From Anisus vortex (Eukaryota > Mollusca > Gastropoda > Planorbidae), in NCBI GenBank assembly GCA_949126835.1, contig OX421497.1, positions 45,762,215 to 45,826,214 on the forward strand: 64,000 bases of DNA, read 5' to 3'. Shown piece after piece: positions 1 to 12,194 of this stretch (positions are counted from its first letter, which is position 1; every line of letters starts with the position of its first letter). Under the pieces are notes generated by a model. That model was given only the letters and a program-made list of their open reading frames with translations, was not told the DNA's origin and did no database searches. A program made the translations under genes and the position numbers.

Positions 1-3000
1 AAGATATAACACGAAACAATACCTCTAATTCACCAAATGAAGACAATAATCCAGCACCATAAGCTTTCAATTGTCCCTCTTGTCTACACAGTCCAAACTC
101 AACAGTGAACCAGTAAAGCTGTTCAAGAAACATTATTACTTAATTTAGTCTTAAACATGGTTAGTTAATTAATTTACTAAAATCAGAGTTTATACAATCT
201 TTTTTGCTTTTTTTAGCTTCTGTTTTTACTAATGAAGAATTAAAAGTTATCAATAGTTGAAGATCAATGAGCTAGACCAAACATATGGAAAAATTTAGCT
301 TACAGGTTACCATATAAATAGTGAGAGTTTCTTTTGTTATTTTGTTTTATTTGCATTTCAAAACTTACTGTTGCAAGCTTTTTGATGTAATCATCTGGGG
401 CACCAAGACTGGCTAGGCCAATTTCCTGAGAAAATTGAGCAAAAGATGGATCTGCAAAGAGTGGGACATGTCCTAGCACCTCATGGCAGATATCTCTGAA
501 ATAAATAATGGCATTGAAAATTTAATTTAAGTTTTATATTACAGAAAATGTTATGACCACAGAAAATGTTGGGTTTATGATACAGATATTGTTAGGTTTA
601 TATTACAAAAAAATGTAAGGTTTATATTAAAGAAAATTTTAGGTTTATATAACAGAAATATTTGGTTTAAATTAAAAGTAAAAGTAAAGTAGGCTACCCG
701 TCGGACCGAATTGATCCATAGGTCCGATGAAGCAGCGTTCACCAGTTTCTGTGGCCACGGCATACTAGGTGATTGTGTGGCCAGCACTATGCACAGCCGC
801 CTTTACTTTACCCCAACTAATGTCAGGTACCCATCAGAGCTGGGTAGACTCAGGGACACCCTCCAGACCACACCAGGATTCGAACCCGGGACCTTCGGCT
901 CGCCAGTCAAACGCGCTGCCGCTCGGCTACCGTGCCCCATTTTGGTTTAAATTACAAGAAGATTTATTTTGTGTTAAAAAAAATAAATTTAGTCCGAATC
1001 TGAAAAATTAAAAATGCTAGCCATAGCCAATTTAGCTAAATGTTAGTTAGACCTACTATGTTATTCTAAAATAATAATCATTTACAATCTCTCACTCCAT
1101 ACCACCCACCATAAGAATTAAACAGTTAATAGTTTCAATTTAAATTTTGAAACAGTTATCTCAAAACTAAGCAGGAACATTTTATTTTTTAGATTTAATT
1201 ATTTCTGCTGTGTAACGATATGAGAAGCATTATGCATGACTATTATGTAATGTTAGAATTCAAGACAATTAGAGTGAATAAAAATAATAAACAATTTAAT
1301 AAACATACAGAGAACCCAGTAGATATAATTTCATGCGCTTTGAAAAGATGAAGATATAACTTTTATTTGCCAGTTTATATCTGAGCGAATATTGTATAAC
1401 ATTGTGTTTCAATAAAAGGAGTGAACAACTTATTGCAGTGTCAGATTGCAAATAGCAGATACACAATCATTCTTGTGAACCAAAGCATTTTGTGTTGTAT
1501 TTTTCTCTTAGGTTTTGAATTTTGATAATTGGCAACATTTAAAGTAAATTTTAGTGGCAGGTGGTTTTGTCAATAACAATTTCCACAAACAACCTATGAT
1601 ATAAGTTTGTTAGTATATGCCTATACACATTATCTTCTATTGATTTCTTACACAGACTTACGGTTCAGGCGTGTACATGGGCTTAGAACCATGACGAATG
1701 TACTGGGTAGAATGGAAGACCCTGAAAGCCAAGCCAGCAAGAAAGTCACGAGAGGAAAGAAGTCCAGCAACCGGTCTCAGTGAAAAGCCAGTGCAGTCTG
1801 TTAATTGAACAAAATGAAAATTAAACATCTTTTCTACTTATAGTGGATTGTTCATCCAATCTGGCATGTTTAAACATCATTCACTCATACATTCAAAATA
1901 CTTCCAAAAGTTGTTTCTTTTCAAATCTAAATTAGACAATTATAACTAATTCAAAATATTCCAAAAAATATGAAAAGCTAGAAATCCTCAGTTAAATTTG
2001 AATTAGTTCATAAAATCAAACTGTTTAACATAAAATAAAATATTTTTGCCAAATGATTCATTGGCCAAGATTCTTAAAGCATTTTTATACATTTTAAATA
2101 TTATAGTATTAATAGCATTGTTTAATAAATATTTAACTTCTAGGAGAGCTTCGCTCCAGCCAAATATATGTAAATGTAACAAAAATAATAATATAAACCT
2201 GTAAGCTTTTAATTATTTTAGATTTCTTTTTCATTTTAGTAGCCAAGAGCAACCAAAATGCCCAGGTCCACAATACCAATCAACAACCCTGATTCCATGT
2301 AGTTAGTTTTACAGTGACTAGTGTTGCATTCAAACTAAATAATTAATTAGTGTATAACTGCTATTACAGCTAACATAATAACATAAATAAAATGAACCTT
2401 TTAAAAAGTCTGAGATGTCCTGCAGCTGTGGAATGTTGTCTTCCCTGAAGCCGCAGTTGTCAATCAGCAGAGGGAAAATGTGATTGAACTCTCGGCAAGC
2501 GTGGGTTGGATAAAGTTTCACAAGTTCACGGAAGATTGTGGACCTTTTGTGTGGCCAATGAAAAAGTTACATTTAGTAATTATAATGGCAGAGACATCAT
2601 TGGAGGAACAACAAATTTTCTCTTTGCTTCTCAGTGTCTGATATATTTCTAACTAATTTTAACAGATGAGTAAAAGAGAATTTCATGACTACTATAAACA
2701 AAAAATCTAACTTTGTACAAATCTAATTTAATTATTTGCAGATGTCTACAAGATAGTTCTAGATATAGATGAAAATTGAAGTTTTTACCAGGTTTTAGTT
2801 TCAGCCTTGGTGTATTCCACTCTTGGAATGGCTTGACCACTGAAAGTTAAAGAATGATTTTATGTTAATTTTAACAAAAAGATCAATAATTCATATTTTG
2901 AAGTTCATCTATAAATGCTTCTTGCATATTTTTTTTATGCCATAAAATGCCTAAAATTAGAAGTTTGCGGTCTTTAAAAAAAAGTTTAAAGACTAAGTGA

Positions 3001-6000
3001 AGAGCTTTTTATTAAAATTGAGTTAACATTTGATTTTAATAGTAAATTTTGTATTCAGTATCTGAATGGTAATAAAATCATTTATACAAAATATCAAAGA
3101 TAGCTTTCAAGTAATTTGTTCAATATTAAATGTGTGAGTTTTTCAAAGGAAAAATCCAAATCGCATAGCCATTTGAGAGGTTTAATTTCCGGCAACCTAG
3201 GAAAGTGACATCAGAGAAGGGATTTTGAAAAATGAATATTGTCACGTGTTTTGAATATATTGCCACCCATTTTGAATCTTTTCCTGGTTCTTATTTCTAA
3301 CAAAATGGTTAAATATAGATTAACTCGTTCCTTTGAGGAAAACCTCTTCAGTTTGTCTTTAACATTAAGATATAATAAATGTACTCTTTGACGTTCTTTT
3401 TTTGCAACAGCAAACTACTGGTAAGTAATAATTTAAATGATAAATGAAAGACCCACTGTTTATAATGGAATGCGATGTCTGCAAATTCCTTTCTCCTTTC
3501 TCTATAAACTGGGTCTGTAAAGCCCTGGAAATTAAATCAATAAAGCATGTTTTTAAAAATAATCTTAGGAAAAGTTCATTGGAACAACAGGCAGAATGAA
3601 AAAAAAATGGGTCAGTTAACGTCTTGGAAAAGAGTTTGTCAGCACACAAATCCTTGCTCTCAAGAAACACATGAATGTAGTGGAAGGCTATATAAATAGC
3701 CCCCTCTTCCACCCCAAAGATCCATTGAATTCATTTGAGCTACAGGACTAAATTAAAAAATAAACAATTATAATTTTTATTTTAATTAATTACAAAAAAT
3801 TCTTTCAGGTTTTTTTTTTGTTTTACAATAAATTTCTCTTTGAAGTGATTCTTAATTAGAGAGAAAAAGATCTTGAAATGTTAATCAGTTGAAGAATTAT
3901 TATTCATGCAGATGATGCAGATTGTGCAAGAATAGCTTTCATCTACACTTTAAAAACTTAAAGCTTTTGTTTTCTAGCTAAAATCTAAATAATTTGCAAT
4001 TCTCTTTCGTAGAACTAAAACCTAAGAGCTAATTATATTTACATGTATGCAAAATACATGCACATCAATATCTGATTATAGTATCAATGTTTTTAATTTC
4101 GTGCAAAGTTTTCTTTTAGCTTTTTAAATAATGACGCTAGATAATCAAGACTCACAGGGTGGTCGGCATCTAGCTCTGAGCCGTAGCTAAGAATTTGATT
4201 TGCAAATCTATCCAATTCTTTGATTCTTCTGGGAAACCATGGCACTGAAATATAAAAATTTAATATAGAATTAATAACAATAAGTACATTTGTGTGCTTC
4301 TTTCAAAGTGTATGAATAATTTGAAAACTCTTGAATTTGGTACCAATTTGTAATGCATTTTAAATTTACATTTTTTTAAATAAATTAAGAATGAAGCCAT
4401 AGGAGAATATTGACATCAATTATAAATTTTGTATTAAAAATAAAGAAACAATTTAATAGATACTTAATGGGCACAGTGGCAGAGCGGCAGTGCATTCAAC
4501 TGGCGATCCAACGATTCTGAGATTAAATCCTGGTGGAGGCTAACATTTATTTCCGGGACTTGAGGTCTATTGAGCTCTGATGGGTACCTGACTTTTATTG
4601 GGGTAAAGTAAAGGTGGCTGGGCATTGTGCTGGCCACACATCCCCAAGTATGCCGTTGCCACAGAAACTGGTAAACACTGCTTCACCGGCCCTATGATCA
4701 GTTTTGTCCCAAGGGTACTTTACTTTATAATAGATACTTGAATTTATTTATAAACATTCTCTTTTTGAATTATTTTGATGTTTCTGATATCAAGTGAAAA
4801 ACTTAATACCTTCATCCGCATCACCATTCTGCAGGTTTCTTGACAAGACAGTTAGCTTGTTGGTCATTGAACGAAGTGCATCAATAGCTTCCTATAAAAT
4901 AAAAATACAAGTAATTTTTATATTTATGGTATATTAAGTCTGTACCAAATAATTTAGATGAATATTAATAATGTAGGCTACATCTGGCAACTATTACGGT
5001 CAGTGTTTCAACATTTCAAACTAAGTTCAGACCTACATTAATTAAATTTAATAGTAGACAAATATTTGTTCTGTTTCATTAACACAATGAATAAACGGAT
5101 GAGAGACAATCAGTCAGTGAATGACAAGAGGCCACAGCTCTCCTAGTTGTGCCCAAGCAGAGCTGGACTCCAAAACCCAGACCACAACCTGCAAAAACCT
5201 GTTTCATCCATGGGATGGTAGACCTATGTAGTATTGGTAAATGTGGTGAAACAATAATAATGTGTTGTGGTTTAATTGGATATAAAATGATGGTTAAGCT
5301 TATGACACAAGGTGTTACTTTGAAAAAACACCAAAGGTCTATTCAAATGGTTAAAAAAAAGTTTCCCTTGCAGAATTTGCTGGTCCTTGGAGCTAACAAT
5401 GTAGTCATTGGCATCATTAGTTTCCATGACAAATGCTCACAATAGAATTGTGCATCCAGCACAATACCAAGACCTCTTTTTTTCTCCAACTATTATCCAG
5501 TACCCGAGTTGGGTAGACTCATTCCAGACCAGGGTAAAAAATACTGATGTTTAAAGCTGAGAATTTTGGAATTATCATCTGATACACTGCTGATAGACCA
5601 CCTGATGTGCAACTGATTGACCATCTAATACACAGCTAATTGATCATCTAATATACAGCTGATTGACCATCTAATATACAGCTGATTGACCATCTAATAT
5701 AGGCTTCAGCTGCTTGACCATCTAATACACAGCTGATGACCATCTAATATACAGCTGATTGACCCTCTTATATACAGCTGATTGACCATCTAATATAGGC
5801 TACAGCTGCTTGACTATCTAATATACAGCTGATTGACCATCTAATATACAGCTGCTTGACCATCTAATATACAGCTGATTGACCATCTAATATAGGCTAC
5901 AGCTGCTTGACTATCTAATATACAGCTGATTGACCATCTAATATACAGCTGCTTGACCATCTAATATACAGCTGATTGAACATCTAATATAGGCTACAGC

Positions 6001-9000
6001 TGCTTGACCATCTAATATACAGCTGATTGACCATCTAATATAGGCTACAGCTGCTTGACTATCTAATATAAAGCTGCTTGACCATCTAACATAAAGCTGC
6101 TTGACCATCTAACATACAGCTACTTGACCATCTAACATACAGCTGCTTGACCATCTAACATACAGCTGCTTGACCGTCTAACATACCACTGCTTGACCAA
6201 CTAACATACAGCTGCTTTACCATCTAACATACAGCTGCTTGACCATCTGATGTGCAACTGCTTGACCATCTAACATGCAGCTGCTTGACCATCTAACGTA
6301 CAGCTGCTTGACCATCTAACATACAGCTGCTTGACCATCTGATGTGCAGCTGTTTGACCATCTAACATTCAGCTGCTTGACTATCTAACAAACAGCTGTT
6401 TGACCATGTAACATATAGATGCTTGACCATCTGACGTGCAGCTGTTTGACCATCTGATGTGCAGCTGCTTGACCATCTAATATATACAGCTGCTTAACCG
6501 ACATTGCTGATATCAAAGTCAAGGCTTACAGTCGAGAATATAAAGGTAGAAAAGCTCTGCTTTGGAGCTGCAAGTTTTTTGCTGGGAAACTGTTCTTTGG
6601 AAACCTTTTCTTTCACTAGCGATATTATATATTATATCTTCGTGCATTGTATATTTATATAATTGTATCAAAAAATTTTATGACAGCTTGAAATTAACAC
6701 GTTTTTGTCAACAGATACACTTATATTCAATCTCTACATCCCACATCTATATCAAGTTTAATTCACATATTTTATATTACCTTTAACCCTCCGGTCACAT
6801 TGTCACAGGCTACGAAAAACTCAAAACTTCTAGAATCATCTCTGGCCGGTCTGGACTCAATATGATGGAGATTGACACCGTATTCCTGCAAGTAGTTAAC
6901 ATAATAGCAACGCTAATTTTTTTGGGATCATCATCTCTCTTCACATTATATTATGTCTTTGAGATTTTATAACTAATGTTAATGGAAACCAATGAAAAAA
7001 ATTGCAAACTGTAATTTAGTTCAATCAGATAAGATGATAAAAAAGAATAGTCGAGTTATGATTAAAATGAAGCCAAAAGCTAACTGACTTCCCACTCAAA
7101 TTGAATCAACCCAAATTGCAAACTAGTCAAAATGTAGCCTACACAATAACTTATTTATTTAAGTTTTCAAAACAGCACTTAGACTAAGCTTAGGCGAAAA
7201 CAAGCTACCGGGTATTTTTTTTTATTTACTAAGGCGCAGCTCCGCAACCCGTAACACCTTTCTTTTTTACTTGTTTAAATGTGGATGTGGGTCATTATTG
7301 AAATAAAAAAACTTACTTCAAAGACTTTGAGTGCTGCTGCAAGAACTCCGATTTTCTCCGGCAATGTGAAGACAATGGTAGTGCTACCTTCTTTATCTTC
7401 ATAGTCTCTTTTATAGCTTCGTGGGTCCGAATGTACATTCCCAAGCTGTAAAAAAAAAGACATGCGTTTAAAAGTTAGGTAACCAGTTTAAGTTATAATA
7501 GTCAGCCAAATATAAGGGTTAGGCAACCCTTGGAATTCGTGCCAAACAATGCAGGCCACTATTTTTTTTTTAAGGGATGCGAAACCCTCTCCTGTAACAA
7601 CTCTTGATTTCAATATCCCAAACCTAAAGAGGCATATCGAAGATATCTTATAAGGTGGCAGAACAGACCCGTAAAGTTTTCAAAAGCATTTTTTTTATAT
7701 CTCATAGAGTTATATTAAATTATGTTAAGCAATTCTCCACAAGGTTTACAAAATTCAAAGAAATGGGAAAGACATTAAAATTCATGAACTCGGACAGTAT
7801 AAGCCAGAGAAAATAAACATAGGCCTAAGATAGTTTTCATGGAAAGACATGACTGGTTTGTACGTCCTATTTCAGAGTAGTTCAATGTAAAAGCAGAAAT
7901 TTGTTGACCTTATAGTTGAATTTATGACATTGTAAAAAATCAAACAAGTGGCTACTTATGAAAGTACCAGAGAGAGGTGCGCAGAAAATGAGCTATTGAT
8001 AACTTGGAATGCTATTCCAAAAATTATTTTCCTGTTTTCAAAGAAAAACCGTTGCAACAGTAGCCTATATATATTAGTAAAGTAAAGTACCATTCGGACC
8101 AAAATGATCATTAGGGTGGTGAAGCAGTGTTCACCCGTTTCTGTGGCCACGGCATACTAGGGGCACTAGAAGCCAAACTAGCACAATGCTCAGCCGCCTT
8201 TACCTTACTCCAACTTGTGTCATGTAGGCCCTACCCATCACAGCTGAGTAGACTCAGGGACACCCTGAAGTTCTGGGAAAAAACCTAGCCTGCACCATGA
8301 TTCGAACCCAGAAGCTTCGGATCAGCATTAGAACGCGCTGCCGTGCATAGGCCTATATATTAGGCCGTAACACTCTACTTTTGAATATTTCTTCTCATTG
8401 GTCAACTTTATGAAGTATCCCGAAGAATTAAACTTGTGTAAGCATAGGCCTATAGAGTCTAGCCTATATATTTGAAGGTCACAAAATAAATAAAAAACTG
8501 ATAATAAAATCTCGGTCATTCTGCAGTTCCACTGATTATAATGTATCCAGAAGTAGGCCTACACATAGAAGTTAAGTTTTTTTTTTCCTGACAAACATGT
8601 TTTTAGAAAGTGACTCAATCCTAACAGAACTGTTCGGCAAGTTTACTGCAGAAAATAAATAGGGTAACCCGGGGTAATTCCACCCCCTACTTTTTAAAAA
8701 TGCTTAAAAATTACTAATAGGCCTACAAGTAAAAACAAAAAAATCTAGATCTAGGCCTATAAATAATCTATAACACATCTGATAATATCTTACGTTTCTT
8801 TTTTTTTTTTGTTTTGTTTTTTAGAGTGGCATCTGTTGGTTTTTTTTTTTTTTGTTTTTTTTAGGTGAATAAGATGAATAAAGGTATTTAAGGTGTCTTA
8901 AACGTCCAAGTCTATTTTTGTCATTTCTTATGTTTCTTCAGAATAGGCCTATGTTCTAAAAAATATTTAGTTTGGAACTCGCGAGAGAGTGTGTGTTAAA

Positions 9001-9944
9001 ATACTGATGTTTTTTAAACACACGCACATAAAAAAAGTGGCTCACCTTTGACCGAATGTAGGCTATAAGCTTAATGATTACATTATTTTTTTATATTTTT
9101 TTTTAAAAACAAGAAAAACAATAATGACTAATGTGTATTTAAAAAAATGTTACGAGACGACTCTTTAATAAAATAGAAAAACCATTTAATATAGCCTCGA
9201 GCCTTCAGACGAAGATTTTGAAACGGTAGCTTGAATTTGTCACGTGTCTAGTCTAGCACCTACTTGTGAAATTTAGTTTATCTCCCCTTCGGAGCATCCG
9301 GTCTAGATAGTTGATACTCAAATCTAAATCATGTAGGCTACCAATATTATTCTGACACGATTTAGCATTTTCTGCTATTTAATGATAGTGTTTTTATCGT
9401 ATTGAATCGTAATCGAATTTAAACATTATAGGGTGTTCGATCTTGCGATTTCTTTGCCATTTTTCACCGCCAAAAAGTCTTAGATCTAAGCTTAGTCTAA
9501 GTTCGATCGTTGTAGCGCATATGTTCTGCATAACAACATACAGAAGCCATCACATTCATTATTAATAATATTACGTGTATGTAATTATAATAAGCTGAGT
9601 CCTACTCATTGAAATGTGAAACTTAAACCATTAATAAGCACAGAACAATATATAGGCTTAATTTTTTTTTTATAACAGACTGACAAATCACAAGTGACAA
9701 TCTAGTAGCCTAGGCTATGCAATATTTTAGAAAACGAAGTCAATTAAAAAGAGGCCGAGTTCAGTAAAGAAAATTAAAAACAGTAACTAATGTTGAATAG
9801 ATATTGAACAATGCAATATTTATGAAGAAAGAACAACAAAGTAATTACCTTGTGAAAAGAACTTTTGTAACTTAGCACGCCTTCAGCGAAAAGTTCAGAC
9901 CGAGATATAAATGGCCGGAAAGCTGGTAAGTCCATGCGATCCAT
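1..9944 (-). CDS. PAH: Phenylalanine-4-hydroxylase, 11 coding exons, 3' end off the window
   Basis: Converts phenylalanine to tyrosine in the cytosol using tetrahydrobiopterin, O2 and iron. Coding exons in gene order: 9944-9849, 7445-7317, 6885-6781, 4891-4810, 4244-4156, 3524-3457, 2839-2789, 2543-2398, 1797-1662, 495-369, 118-23. All have AG/GT borders and phases that fit, giving about 375 residues; the family is about 450, so the last ~75 lie to the left. Residues ~52-106 are the ACT regulatory domain with the IESRP motif. The catalytic domain follows ([35 protein letters not shown]). Iron ligands are His305 and His310 (CHEVLGH) and Glu350 (TVEFG). [12 protein letters not shown] and [10 protein letters not shown] favour PAH over tyrosine or tryptophan hydroxylase. 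The donor after 2398 (gttcat) is weak. A second possible first exon lies at 20632-20673. Confidence 0.93.
680..939 (-). mobile_element. tRNA-derived SINE, family 1
   Basis: On the minus strand the head begins GGGGCACGGTAGCCGAGCGG (A box) and holds a perfect B box, GGTTCGAATCC. The body contains TGGGTACCTGACATTAG and GGGGTAAAGTAAAGGCGGCT, and the end is rich in TTTACTTT. It lies in the PAH intron between 495 and 1662. Other copies are at 4467, 8086, 16150, 21862, 27336 and 50640. Confidence 0.8.
4467..4728 (+). mobile_element. tRNA-derived SINE, family 1
   Basis: Same family as 680-939, with head GGGCACAGTGGCAGAGCGGC and the 3' end TGGGTACTTTACTTTA-like. The B box has decayed (GATTAAATCC). 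It lies in the PAH intron between 4244 and 4810. Confidence 0.78.
5593..6497. repeat. Minisatellite, 23-bp unit
   Basis: About 900 bp of tandem copies of a 23-bp unit close to ACAGCTGATTGACCATCTAA plus TAT. Longer variants carry an inserted AGGCT. The left half mostly has CTGATTGACC and the right half CTGCTTGACC with TAACATA, so sub-variants expanded separately. It lies in the PAH intron between exons 4891-4810 and 6885-6781. Confidence 0.93.
8086..8345 (-). mobile_element. tRNA-derived SINE, family 1
   Basis: Minus-strand copy: the 3' end (AGTAAAGTACCATTCGGACC on the plus strand) is at 8086 and the tRNA-like head near 8345. The B-box region ATTCGAACCC is kept. It lies in the first PAH intron. 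Confidence 0.78.
8346..9848. other. PAH intron DNA, no gene seen
   Basis: AT-rich intron next to the proximal first exon. It holds several TAGGCCTA octamers (8348, 8445, 8554 and more to about 8945) and T-rich tracts near 8790-8870. No conserved coding segment is visible on either strand. Confidence 0.6.
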
Positions 9945-10511
9945 ATGGCAGCCTTTATGTTGTTACACAAATTAAATATAATCTAGGCCTAGGCCCACTG
10001 AAACAAGCAGGAACAAATCAACAATAGGCCCCTAAGCCTGTGTCCTGTGTTTTTGAAACAATATTGTAGCCTACAGTCTATGCCCTCAATGATTTCCCTT
10101 CCTCTTTTCCTTGAAATTATTTAGTGCGATTTTTTTTCCAATTTAGGCCTATAAGCAGAGATTCAAAAACATTAACATAAGCGGCGAAGACACATTGTTA
10201 GTCATTTATTTAGTCGTGTAAAATCATCGCTGTATATAGTCTATATATCGGACACTATTCGCCCAAAAAAATCTCCACCTGTATGTCTTCGTTTATTTGA
10301 TTGACAAAGGCGATCGTGTTTTATCCAAAAACAATGACCGCACACCTTTGCTTATCTATTGATTGCGTAACAGACAACCGTCACACGCTAGGCCAAGATA
10401 TAAGGGTCCTACAATCCAAGAATTTGTAAAACAAGTCGAGCAATTTTTGTTTACTGAGAACAGTTAAAAGTAGCTATATGATCACTGGCGAAGAAATGTT
10501 CGCTTCCCGCT

Positions 10512-10518
10512 ATTTATA
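10512..10518 (-). promoter_or_regulatory. Possible proximal PAH TATA box
   Basis: CTTATAAATAG on the minus strand is a good TATA match about 570 bp before the ATG at 9944. The implied leader is long, so this is tentative. Confidence 0.25.
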
Positions 10519-11394
10519 AGGTTTTCAACAAAACATCCGAAGTCTTAATGAGTTTTATAATATATCTAGGTCAATCTCAACCGCTTACGGCCTTATTGCA
10601 TCACCGTTTACCTCATTCTTCTAAAAATTGATTAGGCCTAAGCTAAATAAAAATAAACAAAACATTGATTTTTCGAACTATTTGTAAACTTAGACAAGAA
10701 ACAAATATTTCTAATTACATTTTAAATGTAGGTCACTACGCTTCTTTTACTAATGTTTCTGTCCAATCGATATTTTACTGAAAAATATCAATGCTTTAAA
10801 ATGTAAACACGGTGTAAATAGTAGAAGTTTTACCGTAAAACCACCAATACATTTAGTTTCGAACGATTTCATCACCTATTTGCTTACGTTACAGGATTTA
10901 GAAGATTAACGCTCCCCGTACTCGTCCCACGGATGTGTTTTTTGTGTGTGTGTGCACAAAACAGTTCAGACTTGTGAATCAAAAAGAACCGAATCAATGT
11001 TCGTCTCGATCATTTTAACAGTTTACACTCTTCTGACATTGGTATCTATTAGGTACATAAAGTAGTTAGGCTATAGATCTATACTGTGTGCGATTTATTA
11101 TATTTGTTACAAGTGTTTATAATATTTTTTTAAGGTGAGGGAGGGGGGTGGGGGTGGAGGAGCTATAATTCTTTTGAGTTCTGCCCTTCCTGTGGCTTGA
11201 TTGGCTCAATCTGTTTTAATTTTGCTTTAATAGTCATTCAGTGGTTGGTATTTTTTTTTTGGTAGCATGGTCGCAACATCACTAAATCCGTACTGACTTC
11301 ACGTTTCTGTGTAACTGTTAGTTTCTGTGTAACTGTTTCACTCTCTGCACAATGATTCTCATGATCAAGCATTAGAGCCGAGTGCAGACCAGTC

Positions 11395-11575
11395 GTAATC
11401 CAGTCGTATTCGAGCATGGAACGGGTTGCCTGAACAAATCAGGAAAACCAGTAACTTAACATCATTTAAAACATTAATAAAGATGCAAGACTACCCTCGG
11501 ACCACGGATGAACGTAAGACGCAATAATCTTATTTATAGAAGGAGCGTCTGTAATATATAAGATAAGACCATAGA
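11395..11575 (+). mobile_element. LINE 3'-end fragment (FFP..WNG family)
   Basis: Carries the coding end (GCATGGAACGGGTTGCCTGA, then the FKTLIKMQD-type terminus) and the tail AATAATCTTATTTATAGAAG...CGTCTGTAATATATAAGATAAG. Better copies are at 19605-19815 and 30338-30590. The 5' part is missing, as in 5'-truncated LINEs. Confidence 0.7.
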
Positions 11576-11669
11576 GAAGAACCAGGGAGAGAACAGAGCA
11601 AGCTTAGGCCTATAGCCTTATAAAGTTCAAACACATACTTGTACGATTGTACGGGGTGTATGTCTTAAT

Positions 11670-12194
11670 TAGGGTTGCCAAATCTCGCTGGGACCTCGTC
11701 GGGACACTATGAGATGGAGTTGTAGAAATGTAGTAAAAATGTATTTATTTATTTTTAGAACACAATTACATTGAACTTGTTGCGGCAGAAGTAGTTGGTA
11801 CATCATATTTTGGGGAAGATTTCACCTTTTTTCAGCAAGTCTTTTTTCCTTTTTACGTATTTATAAAACTAAACTGCATGCAAGTCAGTATGGTATTTCT
11901 CGAATGATGGCACTAGATCGAGATGGTACTTGCATCGTCGATACAGGATACACAACATGCAACGCCATCTGTGAGACGACGTTGTCAGAATAAACTTGAC
12001 AAAAATAAAACTGTCTTTACTGCATAAGGCTGCATTTACATGTTGCGCTAACAGATGGCATTACTTCAGTACTAGAGCCAAGCTCGTAACAGTATTTTGC
12101 AAAATCGGGACAAAATTGGGTCTTGTCGGGATGTCGGGACAAGAAGGTCCATAACGGTGACGGTCCCGATATATCGGGACGGATGACAACCCTA
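11670..12194. mobile_element. Non-autonomous hAT-type element with 8-bp target duplication
   Basis: The ends are inverted repeats, TAGGGTTGCCA on the left and TGACAACCCTA on the right. The flanks are GTCTTAAT and GTCTTGAT, a 7/8 match for the 8-bp duplication typical of hAT insertion. No transposase reading frame is visible in its 525 bp. Confidence 0.6.

Noticed and set aside
840..939. tRNA gene suggested by A and B boxes
   Set aside because: The same head recurs with a shared SINE body at least six times, and no full cloverleaf was found.
3365..3712. 115-codon minus-strand frame
   Set aside because: A different frame over the real PAH exon 3524-3457 and its introns.
5593..6497. Regular repeats that could be taken for a CRISPR array
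   Set aside because: Units are contiguous with no unique spacers and lie in a eukaryotic intron; it is a minisatellite.
1..9944. Tryptophan or tyrosine hydroxylase as the identity
   Set aside because: [22 protein letters not shown] and the ACT domain with IESRP agree better with phenylalanine hydroxylase.
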